This document shows, in pieces, positions 10,692-21,424 of a stretch of 64,000 nt of DNA; positions within the stretch are counted from its first letter, which is position 1; each line of letters begins with the position of its first letter. Where the stretch lies: positions 162,117,502-162,181,501 of the forward strand of contig NC_080541.1 in NCBI RefSeq assembly GCF_028640845.1. Reading direction: 5' to 3'. The DNA is from Ahaetulla prasina (taxonomy: Eukaryota > Chordata > Lepidosauria > Squamata > Colubridae). A program made the position numbers and the translations under genes. Under the pieces are notes generated by a model, which was not told where the DNA came from, searched no databases, and saw only the letters and a list, made by a program, of their open reading frames with translations.

Positions 10692-11880
10692 AGAACAGGC
10701 AGGGGGAAGGCAACGATGCGGCGAGCGGCGGCCATTTCCATCGGCGTTTGGTCCGCTGTTTGCTTTCGGCCTCCGGCGTTCTTCGGCGTCTTTTTTATCA
10801 GACTACCTACCATCGTCCCTGCAGCCCAGGAGTGGATTTTGGTGGTTTTCGGGTTGCTGAGGTATGTGTCCACTGTTGAGGTTTGTGGCCATGAAGAAGG
10901 GAGGTGGCGAATGGCGGCCATTGTTTGGGCGGTTGGGAGATATGTGGAAGGCCACGGCCCAAGCCCGCATTTCTCCATCGACGTCTGGTCCGCTTCTCTA
11001 ACATTGGCGTCCGCCCCTTACCATCGGCGTTTGGATCTTGGCGAGGCCACGGCGGGGAACGAGGCCGCGGCGTGGTGAGCTCTGAGATCGGCATCTCTTT
11101 ATTGCCCCATTTATTATCCTCCATCGCTGATTCATCGTTGTCTCCGACGGCATTTTGGCCCTCCCCCATGCCTTTTGGAAGAGGATGGGGTGAGGGGCTA
11201 CTACCCGGTTCTGCAGATCGACCGGGGGACTTATCCGGGAATCAACGGTGACAATGATGGTGGGGACGATAACGCTACTCACCCTGTTTCCAATGGGAAT
11301 GTTTGGCCCCCATCTGACTTACCATCGGACAAATGGGCTTCCCACTGGACGGAACATCAATTAATTTGCCTTGCTTATCTGAGGATATGACTATCTTTCG
11401 CTGACTCTTATTCCTTCATGCGATACTCTGCACATGAACTCTTGCGCCTGCGAGGTGCCCCCGCCTCGCAGGAATGGCCCGCCTCATTACCTAGGGCCGG
11501 CCTCAATGACGGGTCTTGGGACCTACAGAGGTGGCATGCGTCGAGAAAGAGCCTTTGGGGATTTTTAAATAGGGAATTTTTAAGGGGAGGGAGGGTAAGG
11601 GCGGGTGTTGAGGGAAACCCATCGGGGGGGGTATGTCCAGTCCCAGCGCACGCTCATGGCATTACTTTAGTTGGTCCGAAGACAGGGGGGAGGGGAGTGT
11701 GCAGAGCAGAGAGTGTTATTCCATCTGTACGGTAAGTGGGAGAGGCAGATATGGCAGAGGCAAGGGGCCGTATTGTTCTTCGGGAGCACGTGTTCGATGT
11801 TTAAAAGCGATCACGTGCTGCGGCCCCTCAGTCCTTACTCGTTCCCCGGATGGTCAGGACCCTCAGAGCTTGGGTCTGCG
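10690..11880 (+). other. GC-rich L2 5' untranslated region
   Basis: CpG-rich sequence with a reiterated motif resembling 'ccatcggcgtttgg' near 10737, 10977 and 11020, suggesting an internally repeated promoter-type UTR. Reading frames here show no known ORF1 domain and look compositional. LINEs carry their promoter in this position, so promoter function is inferred from position and not shown. Confidence 0.55.
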
Positions 11881-14740
11881 GCTGATGCTTTGCAATGCCC
11901 AGTCCGTGGTTAATAAGGCTCCTCTGATTTGTGATCTGATTCAGAGGGAGTCCGCGGACTTTGTGGGCATTACCGCCCTGAGTCCCTTGGGAGATAGGGC
12001 GGTATATAAATACGATTAAATAAATAAAATAAATAAATAAATTACGGAGACCTGGCTGGGCACAGAGGGGGGTGTACCCCGGGTTGAACTGTGCCCTCCG
12101 GGTTTCCATGCATTCCATCAGCCGAGGGCCCAAGGTAGGGGTGGGGGGGTGGCGGTTGTGATTAAAGAGAGTCTGGAGCCGAGGTAGTCCACTGTACCTC
12201 AGATAGCTGGTTGTGAATCCCTCCTTGTGAAGTGGGGCCATCGGAATCAGATGGGTCTGTTGATCACGTACCTGGCTCCTTGCTGCGTGACTACAGCCCT
12301 ACCTGAGCTACTAGAGGTGCTTGCTGGGGTAGCGGTTGAGATTCCCAGACTTTTGGTCTTGGGGGATTTCAACTTGCCATCGGCCGGCTTGTCGTCAATG
12401 GTGGTTCAGAAGTTCCAGGCTTTCATGACGGCCTTGGACCTGATTCAAGTAACTGATGGCCCTACACACATTGGGGGAGGCGCACTAGACTTGATTTTTA
12501 TCTCTGGTCAGTGGGTTAATGATCTGGAATTAGGAGATATAGTGATGGAACCGGTGTCATGGTCAGATCATTTTCTCCTCCGCCTAGACTTTCAAACCGC
12601 CGCCCACCACCGCAGGGAGATGGAGCCAATGCGTTGGTTCCGTCCCAGGCGCCTGATGGACCCGGAGAGGTTCCGGATGGAGCTTGGGCCGTTCCCTGAG
12701 GATCTTGCCCACGGCACGACTGAAGAACTAGTTGCGGCCTGGGAACGGGCCGCGGCTGGGGCTTTGGACCGTGTCGTGCCTTTGCGGCCTCTGACCCGGC
12801 GTAGATCTCAATTGGCTCCCTGGTTTTCCGAGGAGCTGAGAGAGATGAAACGCCGGAGAAGACACCTAGAGAGCACTTGGAGGTCTAGCCATTCCGAGGC
12901 TGATCGGACACTAGCGAGGTCTTTTACCAAGACCTACCTAGTGGCAATGAGGGAGACGAAACGTTCTCACGTTTCCACCCTCATTGCATTGGCAGATAAC
13001 CGCCCGGCCGCCTTGTTTCGGGTGACCCGTTCCCTCCTTCATCAGGAGGGACGGGATGACCCTTTACAAGGACTAGCTGAGGAGTTTAACGGTTATCTAT
13101 ACGATAAAATCGTTCAGCTTCGGGATAGTTTGGACCAAAATTGCGATGATCTAACCGAGATGACGGAGACGCGTCTTGTTGAAGTTGTTTGGGATGAGTT
13201 TGATTCTGTGGCTCTCGAGGACATGGACAGGTTGCTGGGGAGGTTGCATGCAACTACATGTTTACTGGACCCGTGTCCCTCCTGGTTAGTGCTGGCTACT
13301 CAGGAAGTGACACGAGGCTGGCTCCGGGGGATTATAAATGCTTCTCTGTTGGAAGGGGTTTTCCCCGCCGCCTTGAAAGAGCGGTTGTGAGACCCCTCGT
13401 AAAGAAGCCTTCCCTGGACCCAGCTATTTTGGGGAATTACCGTCCAGTCTCCAACCTTCGCTTTGTGGCGAAGGTTGTAGAGAGTGTGGTTGCATGGCAG
13501 CTTCCCCGGTACCTGGATGAAGCTGTCTATCTAGACCCGTTCCAGTCCGGCTTCCGACCCGGTTATAGTACGGAGACGGCTTTGGTCGCATTGGTGGATG
13601 ACCTCTGGAGGGCCAGGGATAGGGGTTGCTCCTCTGCCTTGGTCCTATTAGATCTCTCAGCGGCTTTTGATACCATCGACCATGGTATCCTGCTGCGCCG
13701 GTTGGAGGGATTGGGAGTGGGAGGCACCGTTTATTGGTGGTTCTCCTCCTATCTCTCTGACCGGTCGCAGACGGTGTTGACAGGGGGGCAGAGGTCGTCC
13801 ACGAGGCGCCTTACTTGTGGGGTGCCTCAGGGGTCAATTCTCTCGCCTCTCCTGTTCAACATCTATATGAAGCCGCTGGGGGAGGTCATCAGTGGTTTCG
13901 GGGTGAGTTATCATCTGTACACTGATGATACTCAGCTGTACTTTTCCACACCGGACCACCCCAACGAAGCTGTCGAAGTGCTGTCCCGGTGCCTGGAAGC
14001 CGTACGGGTCTGGATGGGGAGAAACAGACTCAAGCTCAATCCCTCCAAGACGGAGTGGCTGTGGATGCCGGCACCCCGGTACAGTCAGCTGCACCCACAG
14101 CTGACTGTTGGGGGCGAGTTATTGGGCCCAAGGGAGGTGGTACGCAACTTGGGCGTCCTCCTGGATGGACGGCTGTCCTTTGATGAACACCTGGCGGCCG
14201 TCTCCAGGAGGGCCTTCTACCAAGTTCGCTTGGTTCGCCAGTTGCGCCCCTTCCTTGACCGGGATGCCTTATGCACGGTCACTCACGTTCTGGTCACTTC
14301 TCGGTTGGATTATTGCAATGCTCTCTACATGGGGCTGCCCTTGAAATGCACTCGGAGGCTGCAGTTAGTCCAGAATGCAGCTGCGCGAGTAGTAACGGGA
14401 GCCACCCGTGGCTCCCACGTAACATCACTGCTATGCAGTCTGCACTGGCTTCCTGTGGTCTTTCGGGTGCGCTTCAAGATTTTGGTTACCACCTTTAAAG
14501 CGCTCCATGGCTTAGGACCTGGGTACTTACGAGACCGCCTGCTGTTACCTTATGCCTCCCACCGACCCGTACGCTCTCACAGAGAGGGTCTTCTCAGGGT
14601 GCCGTCCGCCAAACAATGTCGGCTGGCGGCCCCCAGGAGCAGGGCCTTCTCTGTCGGAGCTCCAACGCTCTGGAACGAACTTCCCCCTGGCTTACGCCTA
14701 ATCTTCGGACCTTTCGCCGTGAGCTAAAAACATACTTATT
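11880..14740 (+). pseudogene. L2-clade ORF2 (endonuclease-reverse transcriptase), disabled
   Basis: The endonuclease begins near 11886 with a LCNAQSVVNK-type motif and ADFVGIT. It is broken at 11974 by a nested insertion, continues at 12046 with ETWLG, and has GDFNLP (about 12364) and SDHFLL (about 12565). An in-frame TAG falls near 12186. The linker and fingers run 12640-13380, where one G is missing (ttgaaagag|cgg versus the intact sister at 8019-9720) and the frame shifts. The reverse transcriptase then runs to 14727 with LLDLSAAFD (about 13645-13671), GVPQGS (about 13819) and YTDD in place of YADD (13918-13929). The L2-type LHWLPV thumb motif lies near 14440. The last residues are also out of frame. 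It cannot encode a working enzyme. Confidence 0.9.
11974..12040 (+). mobile_element. 67-bp L2 3'-tail insertion
   Basis: This short insert contains only the terminal L2 hairpin (cgccctgagtcccttggg ... agggcggtatataaata) followed by taaa repeats. It is flanked by ATTAC at 11969-11973 and 12041-12045, a 5-bp TSD. Removing the insert and one ATTAC (72 bp, 24 codons) brings the endonuclease frame back into register. This is an extremely 5'-truncated L2 insertion into another L2. Confidence 0.9.
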
Positions 14741-14904
14741 TATTCAAGCGGGACTGGCTTCATAGTTTTATTAAATTTTAAATTGGGTTTTTATTGTTTT
14801 AGGGTTTTAAATTTTCAAATTTTTAATGTCGGCCTTTTTTGTAATTTGCTCTATTTTAAATTTTGGTTTTAATTGTATATATATTGAGTTTTTATCCTTG
14901 GCTG

Positions 14905-14945
14905 TACACCGCCCTGAGTCCTTCGGGAAAAGGGCGGTATAAAAA
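14905..14945 (+). other. L2 3'-terminal hairpin
   Basis: The arms ccgccct and agggcgg enclose gagtccttcgggaaa, followed by tataaaaatc and taaa repeats. The same hairpin ends the copies at 8055-8095, 11974-12040, 15806-15842 and 23930-23970, and the SINE at 32335-32365. It is probably the recognition structure for reverse transcription, judging from what is known of LINE tails in general. Confidence 0.75.
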
Positions 14946-15041
14946 TCTAATAAATAAATAAATAAATAAAATAAAAATAAAGAGGGCCCTGCGTGCCATC
15001 TCTGGCCCGCGTGCCATAGGTTCGCCATCACGGCTCTAGGT

Positions 15042-15771
15042 CTTTTCAGGCTGCCCAGCAGAACTACGGTAGGTGAGAAAGTCAGTTTCTATGACCAGTC
15101 TTTGTGTAGCATAATCCTGTAGAAGCTGCATTGAAAGATAACCTTGCAACGGCTCAGTAGAAACTAATCCAAAGTATGTTGCTCTCCTTAAGATAATGAT
15201 GTACCTTGGACACAACTACTCATTGTCTTAAACATTGTAATTTAGTCTTTTTGGGGGAAAGAAGAACGTTCAAATATTATCGCAAGCTCTATTTAGTCTT
15301 TAGCAAAAAGAAATCTTGGTTTCCCAATTACCACAGTTTCACCAAATCTAACTGCTTTACCAATTATACCAACCTGAGAAGTTGTAGGCGATGTTAGCAT
15401 AAGGAGATGGATAAATAAGTTGAAAAATGTTTGCATATGGAACAAAATTTCAAACCAAACATTGAAGGTTGTGTCCTCAAATCTAATAGATACCAATCCT
15501 CACTATCTCCTTTCCTCCTGGTCCTCCCCACTTCTCCTTTTATCCTAAAAATAAGACCTAAGAAAGACCATGCCCCACTAACCAATTTTAAAGGAGAATT
15601 ATTTTAAACATGTTCTCATTTCAGCTCACAGTAGATGTAGCTTAACATTGTTTCTCAATCAAGTCAGCTTTCCAAATTGAATCAACAGTTTAGTTCCAAT
15701 ATTTTAAAATATATTTAATGATTCTGGAGGATATTTTATAAGATTAATTCAGGTAAGTTTGAATAAGATAG
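15042..15771. other. Unique AT-rich DNA
   Basis: No gene, RNA or recognisable repeat is seen. Short frames have no motifs. Confidence 0.6.
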
Positions 15772-16236
15772 CATCTAATAATAATAATAATAATAATAAT
15801 TTAATTTTTATACCGCCCTTCTCCCGAAGGACTCAGGGCGGTGAACAGGCAGATAAAATAATAATACAATACATTACAATAAAAACACTATTTAAAAAAC
15901 TTATTCAATAAAGCCTAAATTTAAAATACAATACAAGATATAAAAATAAACCCCAATAAAATCCATGTTTAAAAAACCCTATTAAGCCAGTCCTGCTCGA
16001 AAGAATAGATATGTTTTAAGCTCACGGTGAAAGGTCTGGAGGTCAGGAAGTTGTCGAAGTCCTGGGGGAAGCTCATTCCAGAGGGTAGGTGCCCCCACAG
16101 AGAAGGCTCTCCCCCTGGGGGTCGCCAGCCTACACTGTTTGGCTGACGGCACCCTGAGAAGGCCCTCTCTATGGGAGCGTACCGGCCAGTGGGAGGCATG
16201 TGGTAACAGAAGGCGGTCCCGAAGATATCCCGGTCC
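15772..16236 (-). mobile_element. L2-clade LINE, 3' fragment
   Basis: A taa-repeat tail (15772-15802) and hairpin (accgcccttctcccgaagg...cagggcggt) lead into the L2 3' UTR and the C-terminal coding part. This includes the complement of the region encoding VPSAKQCR and FSVGAPTLWNELPPGL seen at about 14590-14700. The element is 5'-truncated at 16236 (cggtcctat). It is orientated opposite to the larger copy upstream. Confidence 0.9.
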
Positions 16237-16737
16237 TATGCTTATCTATTTATTTTACTTTAGTAACTGGATTCCTAAAATCAGGGGCAGCTTTCTTTTG
16301 GCTTTCTTGGGTCTTGAAAAAAGCTGAGCTACTGTAATAAATAGCACAGAAGTGCTGCATTTGTGGAAGGTCATAGGCACTTCTAAATAATTTTTGAAAC
16401 ATACAGAGTCCTATTATATGGGTATTCTTTGGGGGCAAATGATGCAAACACCATGACTTACTAGCTCCAAGCATCCTGATTTTGGTTATAATTTTGACGC
16501 AGCAAGTTTGACACCTGTGGCTTACATGAAAACAGATTCAGATGAAAAGTTAGGGAAATTTTACCAATAATAATATCAGTTCAATAGTGAAATATCAAGG
16601 GAGGAAATGGGCTCACCATCACTAGAGATTTTTCCAATAACACAAGAAAGTCATATACTGCACAAAGCAAGGAATTGCAGTCCAAAATGATTGAAGAAGG
16701 GGTGTATTGTGCCTCTGAATCACTTTTTTCTTCTTCT
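16237..16737. other. Unique DNA without a recognised gene
   Basis: No coding or RNA feature is supported. Confidence 0.55.
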
Positions 16738-16916
16738 GGCAAACTCCCTGGATTAGTCCCTGTAGTTTCCTCTGATAACATTTTTCAGACATGGTTTGCC
16801 ATTGCTTTATTCCTAGGACTGAGGTTACTCACCAGACATCATGCCTAAGGTGGGACCAGAACTCAAAGTCACCCAGTTTCTAGCCTGATGCCTTAATCAC
16901 TAGGTCTTGTATACCT
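16738..16916 (-). mobile_element. tRNA-derived SINE
   Basis: Read on the minus strand it gives 'acctagtgattaaggcatc', 'actgggtgactttgagttc', 'aagcaatggcaaaccat' and 'aaactacagggactaatcc', the same order of words as at 38200-38400 and 60664-60860 (plus strand). The tRNA-like head is at the right. The tail around 'gcaatggcaaacca' is the segment shared with 37018-37112. No clean TSD was found. Confidence 0.7.
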
Positions 16917-17033
16917 TGTGAATGCATGCATGCTGTTTCTTTCTCTACTTCCAAAAGTTCTCATTCCCCAACAAAATGGATTAATTGAAATCCATAGTAT
17001 TTGTTAAGAATTAAATGGTACTATATTCAAGTA

Positions 17034-17404
17034 CCATAGAAGGGACTATAGAAGGGACGCTCAGGGGCTAGGACATTGAGCTTGTCGATCGAAAGGTCGG
17101 CAGCTCGGCGGTTCGAATCCCTAGTGCTGCCGTGTAACGGGGTGAGCTCCCGTTACTTGTCCCAGCTTCTGCCAACCTAGCAGTTTCGAAAGCACGTAAA
17201 AATGCAAGTAGAAAAAATAGGGACCACCTTTGGTGGGAAGGTAACAGCGTTCTGTGCGCCTTTGGTGTTGAGTCATGCCGGCCACATGACCACGGAGATG
17301 TCTTTGGACAGCGCTGGCTCTTCAGCTTTGAAACGGAGATGAGCACCGCCCTCTAGTGTCGGCAATGACTAGCACGTATGTGTGAGGGGAACCTTTACCT
17401 TTAC
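17034..17404 (+). mobile_element. Sauria-type SINE (tRNA head, BovB-type tail)
   Basis: The tRNA-related head has a B-box ggttcgaatcc at 17110-17120. The body contains 'ggtgagctcccgttacttg', 'gggaccacctttggtggg' and 'catgccggccacatgacc', and the 3' end is aacctttacctttacct. These are hallmarks, from memory, of the squamate Sauria SINE, a family known to share its 3' end with BovB LINEs. The flanks are an exact 13-bp TSD, ctatattcaagta (17021-17033 and 17405-17417), so the insertion is complete and fairly young. BovB copies at 37108 and 45117 show that a candidate partner is present in this genome. Confidence 0.93.
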
Positions 17405-17417
17405 CTATATTCAAGTA

Positions 17418-18635
17418 TTTTTATTTATAACTTTATAATGTGCAGTATACAAAAATACTATAGTGTAATGGAAAATATTAAAATATTGCTTCTCTCAAAT
17501 CATATGTCATTGTGGGATGATTCAGTATTTTCTCTGCATTATTCAGGGAATATCTAATTTTTGTAATATAGGTGAAATAAATATAAATTATGCAGTTATT
17601 TTTATAAAATTGTAAAGTGTCTTGTAGCATCACGCTAGTTAAACAATTTGTTTTATTTACTCTGCTGTTTGACTGTAAATGCAATTAATGCATAAACCAT
17701 TTGTTTAAAATGAGTACTTTGTATATCAAGGTAATTTGAACAATTTACAGTTTACCACTTTTCTTGAAATGAATTGTAGTGGTACATTATTCTTATTATT
17801 AGTCTGATATTCTATGAGCCTAATGAAGATATAAACCAGCCTTCTTGTTCCTGACATCCACCAAATATGCTGAAAGTACAACTCTCAAAATTTCTAGGTA
17901 ACATGACCACAGTTGGGATTGTTGTAGGGTGAGCATTTATTAAAACTGACTATACTACCAATATCAGAGACTCTATTACACCACTTTAATACAGCTGACA
18001 TGTTATTAAAATGTAATGGCAGGTTCAATAAATGATAAGTGAGCTAACTAATCAACTTAGTTATCACTTCAAAATATGTCAACTCTAGCATATTTATCTA
18101 AAAGCCACAGTACTTACCTCTAATTTTAAATATATTCAGCTGTGGAAACCTAAGCCCAATTCATACTTTGATAAGTAATAATTCAAATATAGGAGTCAAC
18201 TCCATTTCTCTTCTTGGAACAGGTAATGAGTTGGATTCATAGCAGAGTTCCATTGAGAATGTTCTTGCCTAGATAATTGAAACTTACAGAATTTTAACTG
18301 ATTTTGATTTCTCTGAAGCTCTTTCTTGCTTATTTCTCATTGTTATAAAAATTCTTAACTGATCACAATAGATTTTAAGATGTATTTCCTGGATCAGAAA
18401 AGTTAAATAAATAAGCAGCAATTGCTGGGTTATTCATCCACCAGCACATACAATTTTGATATGCAGATGTTACTAGAGTAATATGAGAAGTGAAATGCTT
18501 CTTATAACACTGTGCTCCATGGAGATGAAAGAGATGAAGTAAAATGAAACTGATGACATTATTACTAAATTAATAAAGATACGCTGATTTGATAAATTTA
18601 TGGTTAAATACTGGATTATTTGAGAATCAAATTCG

Positions 18636-18677
<42 letters not shown>

Positions 18678-19076
18678 TTTTATTGCCAATAGTAAAAATA
18701 TTAAACACTTTCCCTTCTGTTTTTTTGTTAATTCTCTTCCACAATGAATGTCTACATCTTTGTCTAGACTCTAGAGTTTCACATTTGTGCCTAGAAACTC
18801 AAAAAACATACCTTGGATATTGCTGTAGCCAGGAACTGAACACATGCAATGCAAATATCTATTAATGTATTTATAACATACAGAGAATTTCCTGGAAAAA
18901 CAAGGCAATGCAGAATAATTTATAGCACAATTTATATGCACATGATAGTGTTTATTTGCATATATAAGTAAGAACTTACATGCATACTAGTTTCTTGCTA
19001 AACTGGCAATATGGAAAGTGATTATGAATTGAAGATGTTCTTATAGGTCCATAATCACTTAGAGCCATTCATATAA
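17418..19076. other. Unique AT-rich DNA
   Basis: No gene is recognised. Apart from the CA repeat at 18638-18675 I see no structured sequence in this stretch. Confidence 0.6.
18638..18675. repeat. (CA)n microsatellite
   Basis: About 19 perfect CA units. Confidence 0.97.
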
Positions 19077-19736
19077 CAACTTTCATTGATTGGTTATATG
19101 CTATCAAGTCAGTAACAACATTAATAACCCCATATGGAGATGAACTCAGGACAATCTGTCCTCAACTTGGCCTCTTAGGTTGTTCAACAGTGTACCCATT
19201 CCTGCTGTAATCAAGTCTGTCCACTTTGCTGTTTTAAGAATTATGGATTTCTTAAAGAGGGTTCTTAAAGGAGTCTTCATATAATATGTCCAAAATATAA
19301 TAGTCTGAGCCTGGCCATTTGCACCTCAAGCCTCAAACTGACCTTTTCAGTCATTAATTTGTTTGTTATCTTACTTATCTTTGAAATCTGCTCCAATACC
19401 AAAAGCATCAATACGCTTTCTATACTTCTTCAAAGCCCAACTTTCACTTTGTTAGAGTGTTACAGGGTAAACCTGCATGATTCTGATCTTTTGCAGATAA
19501 ATACAAAAACAACCTTGTAGAAGATATGCAGGAATACTTAAGGCAGAAAATAAGAAGAAAATATGAAAAACCTATTCAAATCAACCCTCCTTCGAATCTA
19601 TTTGGCATAAGAGGGGATGGATGAAGCGAGCTTTCAAATTTCTTTTGTTATGCCCAAAACAATAATGTAGCATTCCTGTAATCCTAGCATGAGTTAAAGG
19701 ACTAGTGTCTTTGTAGGTGTAGACACAGCATCTGAA

Positions 19737-20870
19737 TAGCTTATTTATTTATTTATTTATTTATTTGTCAAGCATATATAATATAACAGGTAAAAGTATA
19801 AACATAATTTGAATACATGAAAAGAGTAAGAGTAAAAAGGAATATTAGGACAGGGACAGTAGGCATGCTGGTGCACTTATGCATGCCCCTTACAGACCTC
19901 TTAGGAATGAGGTGAGGTCAGCGATGGACAGTTGAAGGTTAAAGTTTTGGGGGTTTGGGGAAGAGACCACAGAGTCAGGTAATGCATTCCAGGCATTGAC
20001 CACTCTGTTACTGAAGTCATATTTTCTGCAATCGAGTTTGGAGCGGTTTACCTTAAGTTTCTATCTATTATTTGCTCATGTATTGTTGTGGTTGAAGCTG
20101 AAATAGTCATTGACAAGTAGGACATTGTGGCAGATAATTTTATGTACTATGCTTAGGTCAGACCTAAGTCAGCGTAGTTCTAAATTGTCTGAGCCCAAAA
20201 TTTGGAGTCTGGTAGCATAAGGTGTTTTATTGCAGGTGGAGGAATGGAGGACTCTTCTCGTAAAATATCTCTGGATTCTCTCATTCGTATTTATGTCCGA
20301 TATGCAGTGCGGGTTCCAGACAGATGAGCTGTATTCAAGAATTGGTCTAGCAAATGTTTTGTATGCTCTAGTTAGTAGTACAATATTACCAGAGAAGAAG
20401 CTACGCAAGATTAGGGTAACAACTCTTAATGCCTTTTTGGCAATGTTGTTACAGTGGGCTTTGGCACTTAGATCTTTAGAAATGAGTACTCCAAGGTCCT
20501 TGACAGAGTGAGGGTCATCTACAAGGTCATGTCCATCTAATTTGTATTTTATGTTTTGATTTTTTTTGATTTTTATTTTTTGCCAATGTGCAAGACAGAG
20601 CATTTGTTGGTTGAGATTTGAAGTTGCCACTTGTTAGTGGCACAATCTGACACATAGTCAAGGTCTTTTTGAAGGGTAATTGCATTGTCGGTGGTGTTGA
20701 ATAGTTTAACATCATCACCGAAGAGAACACAGTTACTTTTAATATGATTGCAAAGGTCATTTATGTAAAGTATGAAGAGTGTTGGGCCTAAAACACTGCC
20801 GTGGGAAACACCACTATTTATTTATTTTAGCTATTTATTTCCAAGATCAAATCCTAGTCTGAGGCTTATT
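19737..20870 (-). mobile_element. CR1-like LINE, 5'-truncated
   Basis: A ttta-repeat tail and 'tttgtcaagcatatataa' begin the element at its 3' end (left). The 3' UTR word 'ggcatgctggtgcacttatgcatg' (in part) is shared with 31925, 42795 and the plus-strand copies. The coding part ends near 20815 in the reverse-transcriptase palm. It lies inside the older RTE element. Confidence 0.85.
20169..20760 (-). pseudogene. CR1-like reverse transcriptase C-terminal remnant
   Basis: Two overlapping frames carry YKLDGHDLVDDPHSVKDLGV, AKKALRVVTLILRSFF, RAYKTFARPILEYSS and NTNERIQRYFTRRVL, the thumb region typical of CR1 (compare KDLGVL and RPILEY in the copy at 26171). A frameshift near 20560 separates the palm (ADD box region degraded) from this part. 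Not functional. Confidence 0.8.
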
Positions 20871-21424
20871 TCTTCAATGCTGGTTTATAATCAAGCCTAA
20901 ACATCAGAAGTTATCCAACACTTCACTGTTAGTTTGCAGACTAGTTGCTGTACCTGTTGTCATTGCCTTGGTGTTTTTTATTTTAATCTTAATCACATGT
21001 TTTCACTGTGCTCCTTGACTTTCATTAGCAGAGTTTCCAGATCATCTGCATTTTAAGCAATTAATGTCATCACATAGCACAGGTTATTGATGTTTTTTTC
21101 CTTCAATTTTAAAGCTACATTCATCTTCTCCCAATAGAGCCTTTCTCCCTATACAGAGTAAATAAATAAGGAAAGAGTGTACAGGACTGTTTCATTGTGT
21201 TAATTAATGATTCAATTAAGTAGCTATATAGCATGAATAATATTGATTGTGTCTTTTTCTTTTCAAAAATCAGCTTGAATCTCTGGCAGTTCTCTTTCCT
21301 TATAAGACTCTAATCTGCATATCCTGCTATGTCTCCTTTTTTAGTATTAAATATGTAGACTGACCTCTTCCAATTTGTTGGCTACTATGTCATTTTCCAA
21401 ATTTGTTAATATATTTTGTTAGAA

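Larger units (their letters stand above)
10570..14980 (+). mobile_element. Nearly full-length L2-clade LINE
   Basis: A GC-rich 5' region of about 1.3 kb is followed by ORF2 (endonuclease plus reverse transcriptase), a short 3' UTR and the terminal hairpin (ccgccctgagtccttcgg ... agggcggt at about 14912-14939) with taaa repeats. The 5' end is approximate; 'gagggac' near 10562 and 'gagggcc' near 14982 could be a TSD. No separate ORF1 is recognised in the 5' region. The copy is inactive: a nested 67-bp insertion, a stop near 12186, a 1-bp deletion near 13380 and C-terminal damage. Protein motifs (LLDLSAAFD, GVPQGS, LHWLPV) favour the L2 clade; I could not check the exact family. Confidence 0.88.
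10356..15033. mobile_element. hAT-like DNA transposon interrupted by an L2 LINE
   Basis: The left end reads ctgtgatggcaaacctttt and the right end, read on the other strand, ccgtgatggcgaacct: terminal inverted repeats of about 15 bp with few mismatches. Both ends are flanked by the same 8 bp, CTCTAGGT (10348-10355 and 15034-15041), the length typical of hAT insertions. Without the L2 insertion the element would be only about 250-350 bp, so it is a non-autonomous (MITE-like) member with no transposase. The L2 LINE most simply inserted into it afterwards, since its A/T-rich tail stops inside the transposon at about 14980. Confidence 0.85.
19077..21350 (-). mobile_element. Old RTE-type LINE, split by a CR1-like insertion
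   Basis: Minus-strand reading of 21230-20880 gives KEKNINNLCYV, NADDLETLLMKVKEHSE and similar, matching the INNLRYADDTTLM...EDLESLLMKVKEESE region of RTE/BovB reverse transcriptase with several stops. Reading 19470-19080 on the same strand gives LRLLYFGHII and neighbouring words, matching the C-terminal LKYFGHLMRR part. The two pieces are collinear and separated by the younger CR1-like element at 19737-20870, so they are probably one ancient insertion. No frame is intact. Confidence 0.6.

Noticed and set aside
10716..11251. Several overlapping frames in the L2 5' region as a possible ORF1
   Set aside because: Frames on both strands are open because of GC-richness and no ORF1-type domain (coiled coil, RRM, zinc knuckle or esterase) is visible.
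17034..17404. A functional tRNA gene
   Set aside because: The B-box is present but the sequence continues into a SINE body and BovB-type tail with a 13-bp TSD; no complete cloverleaf is apparent.
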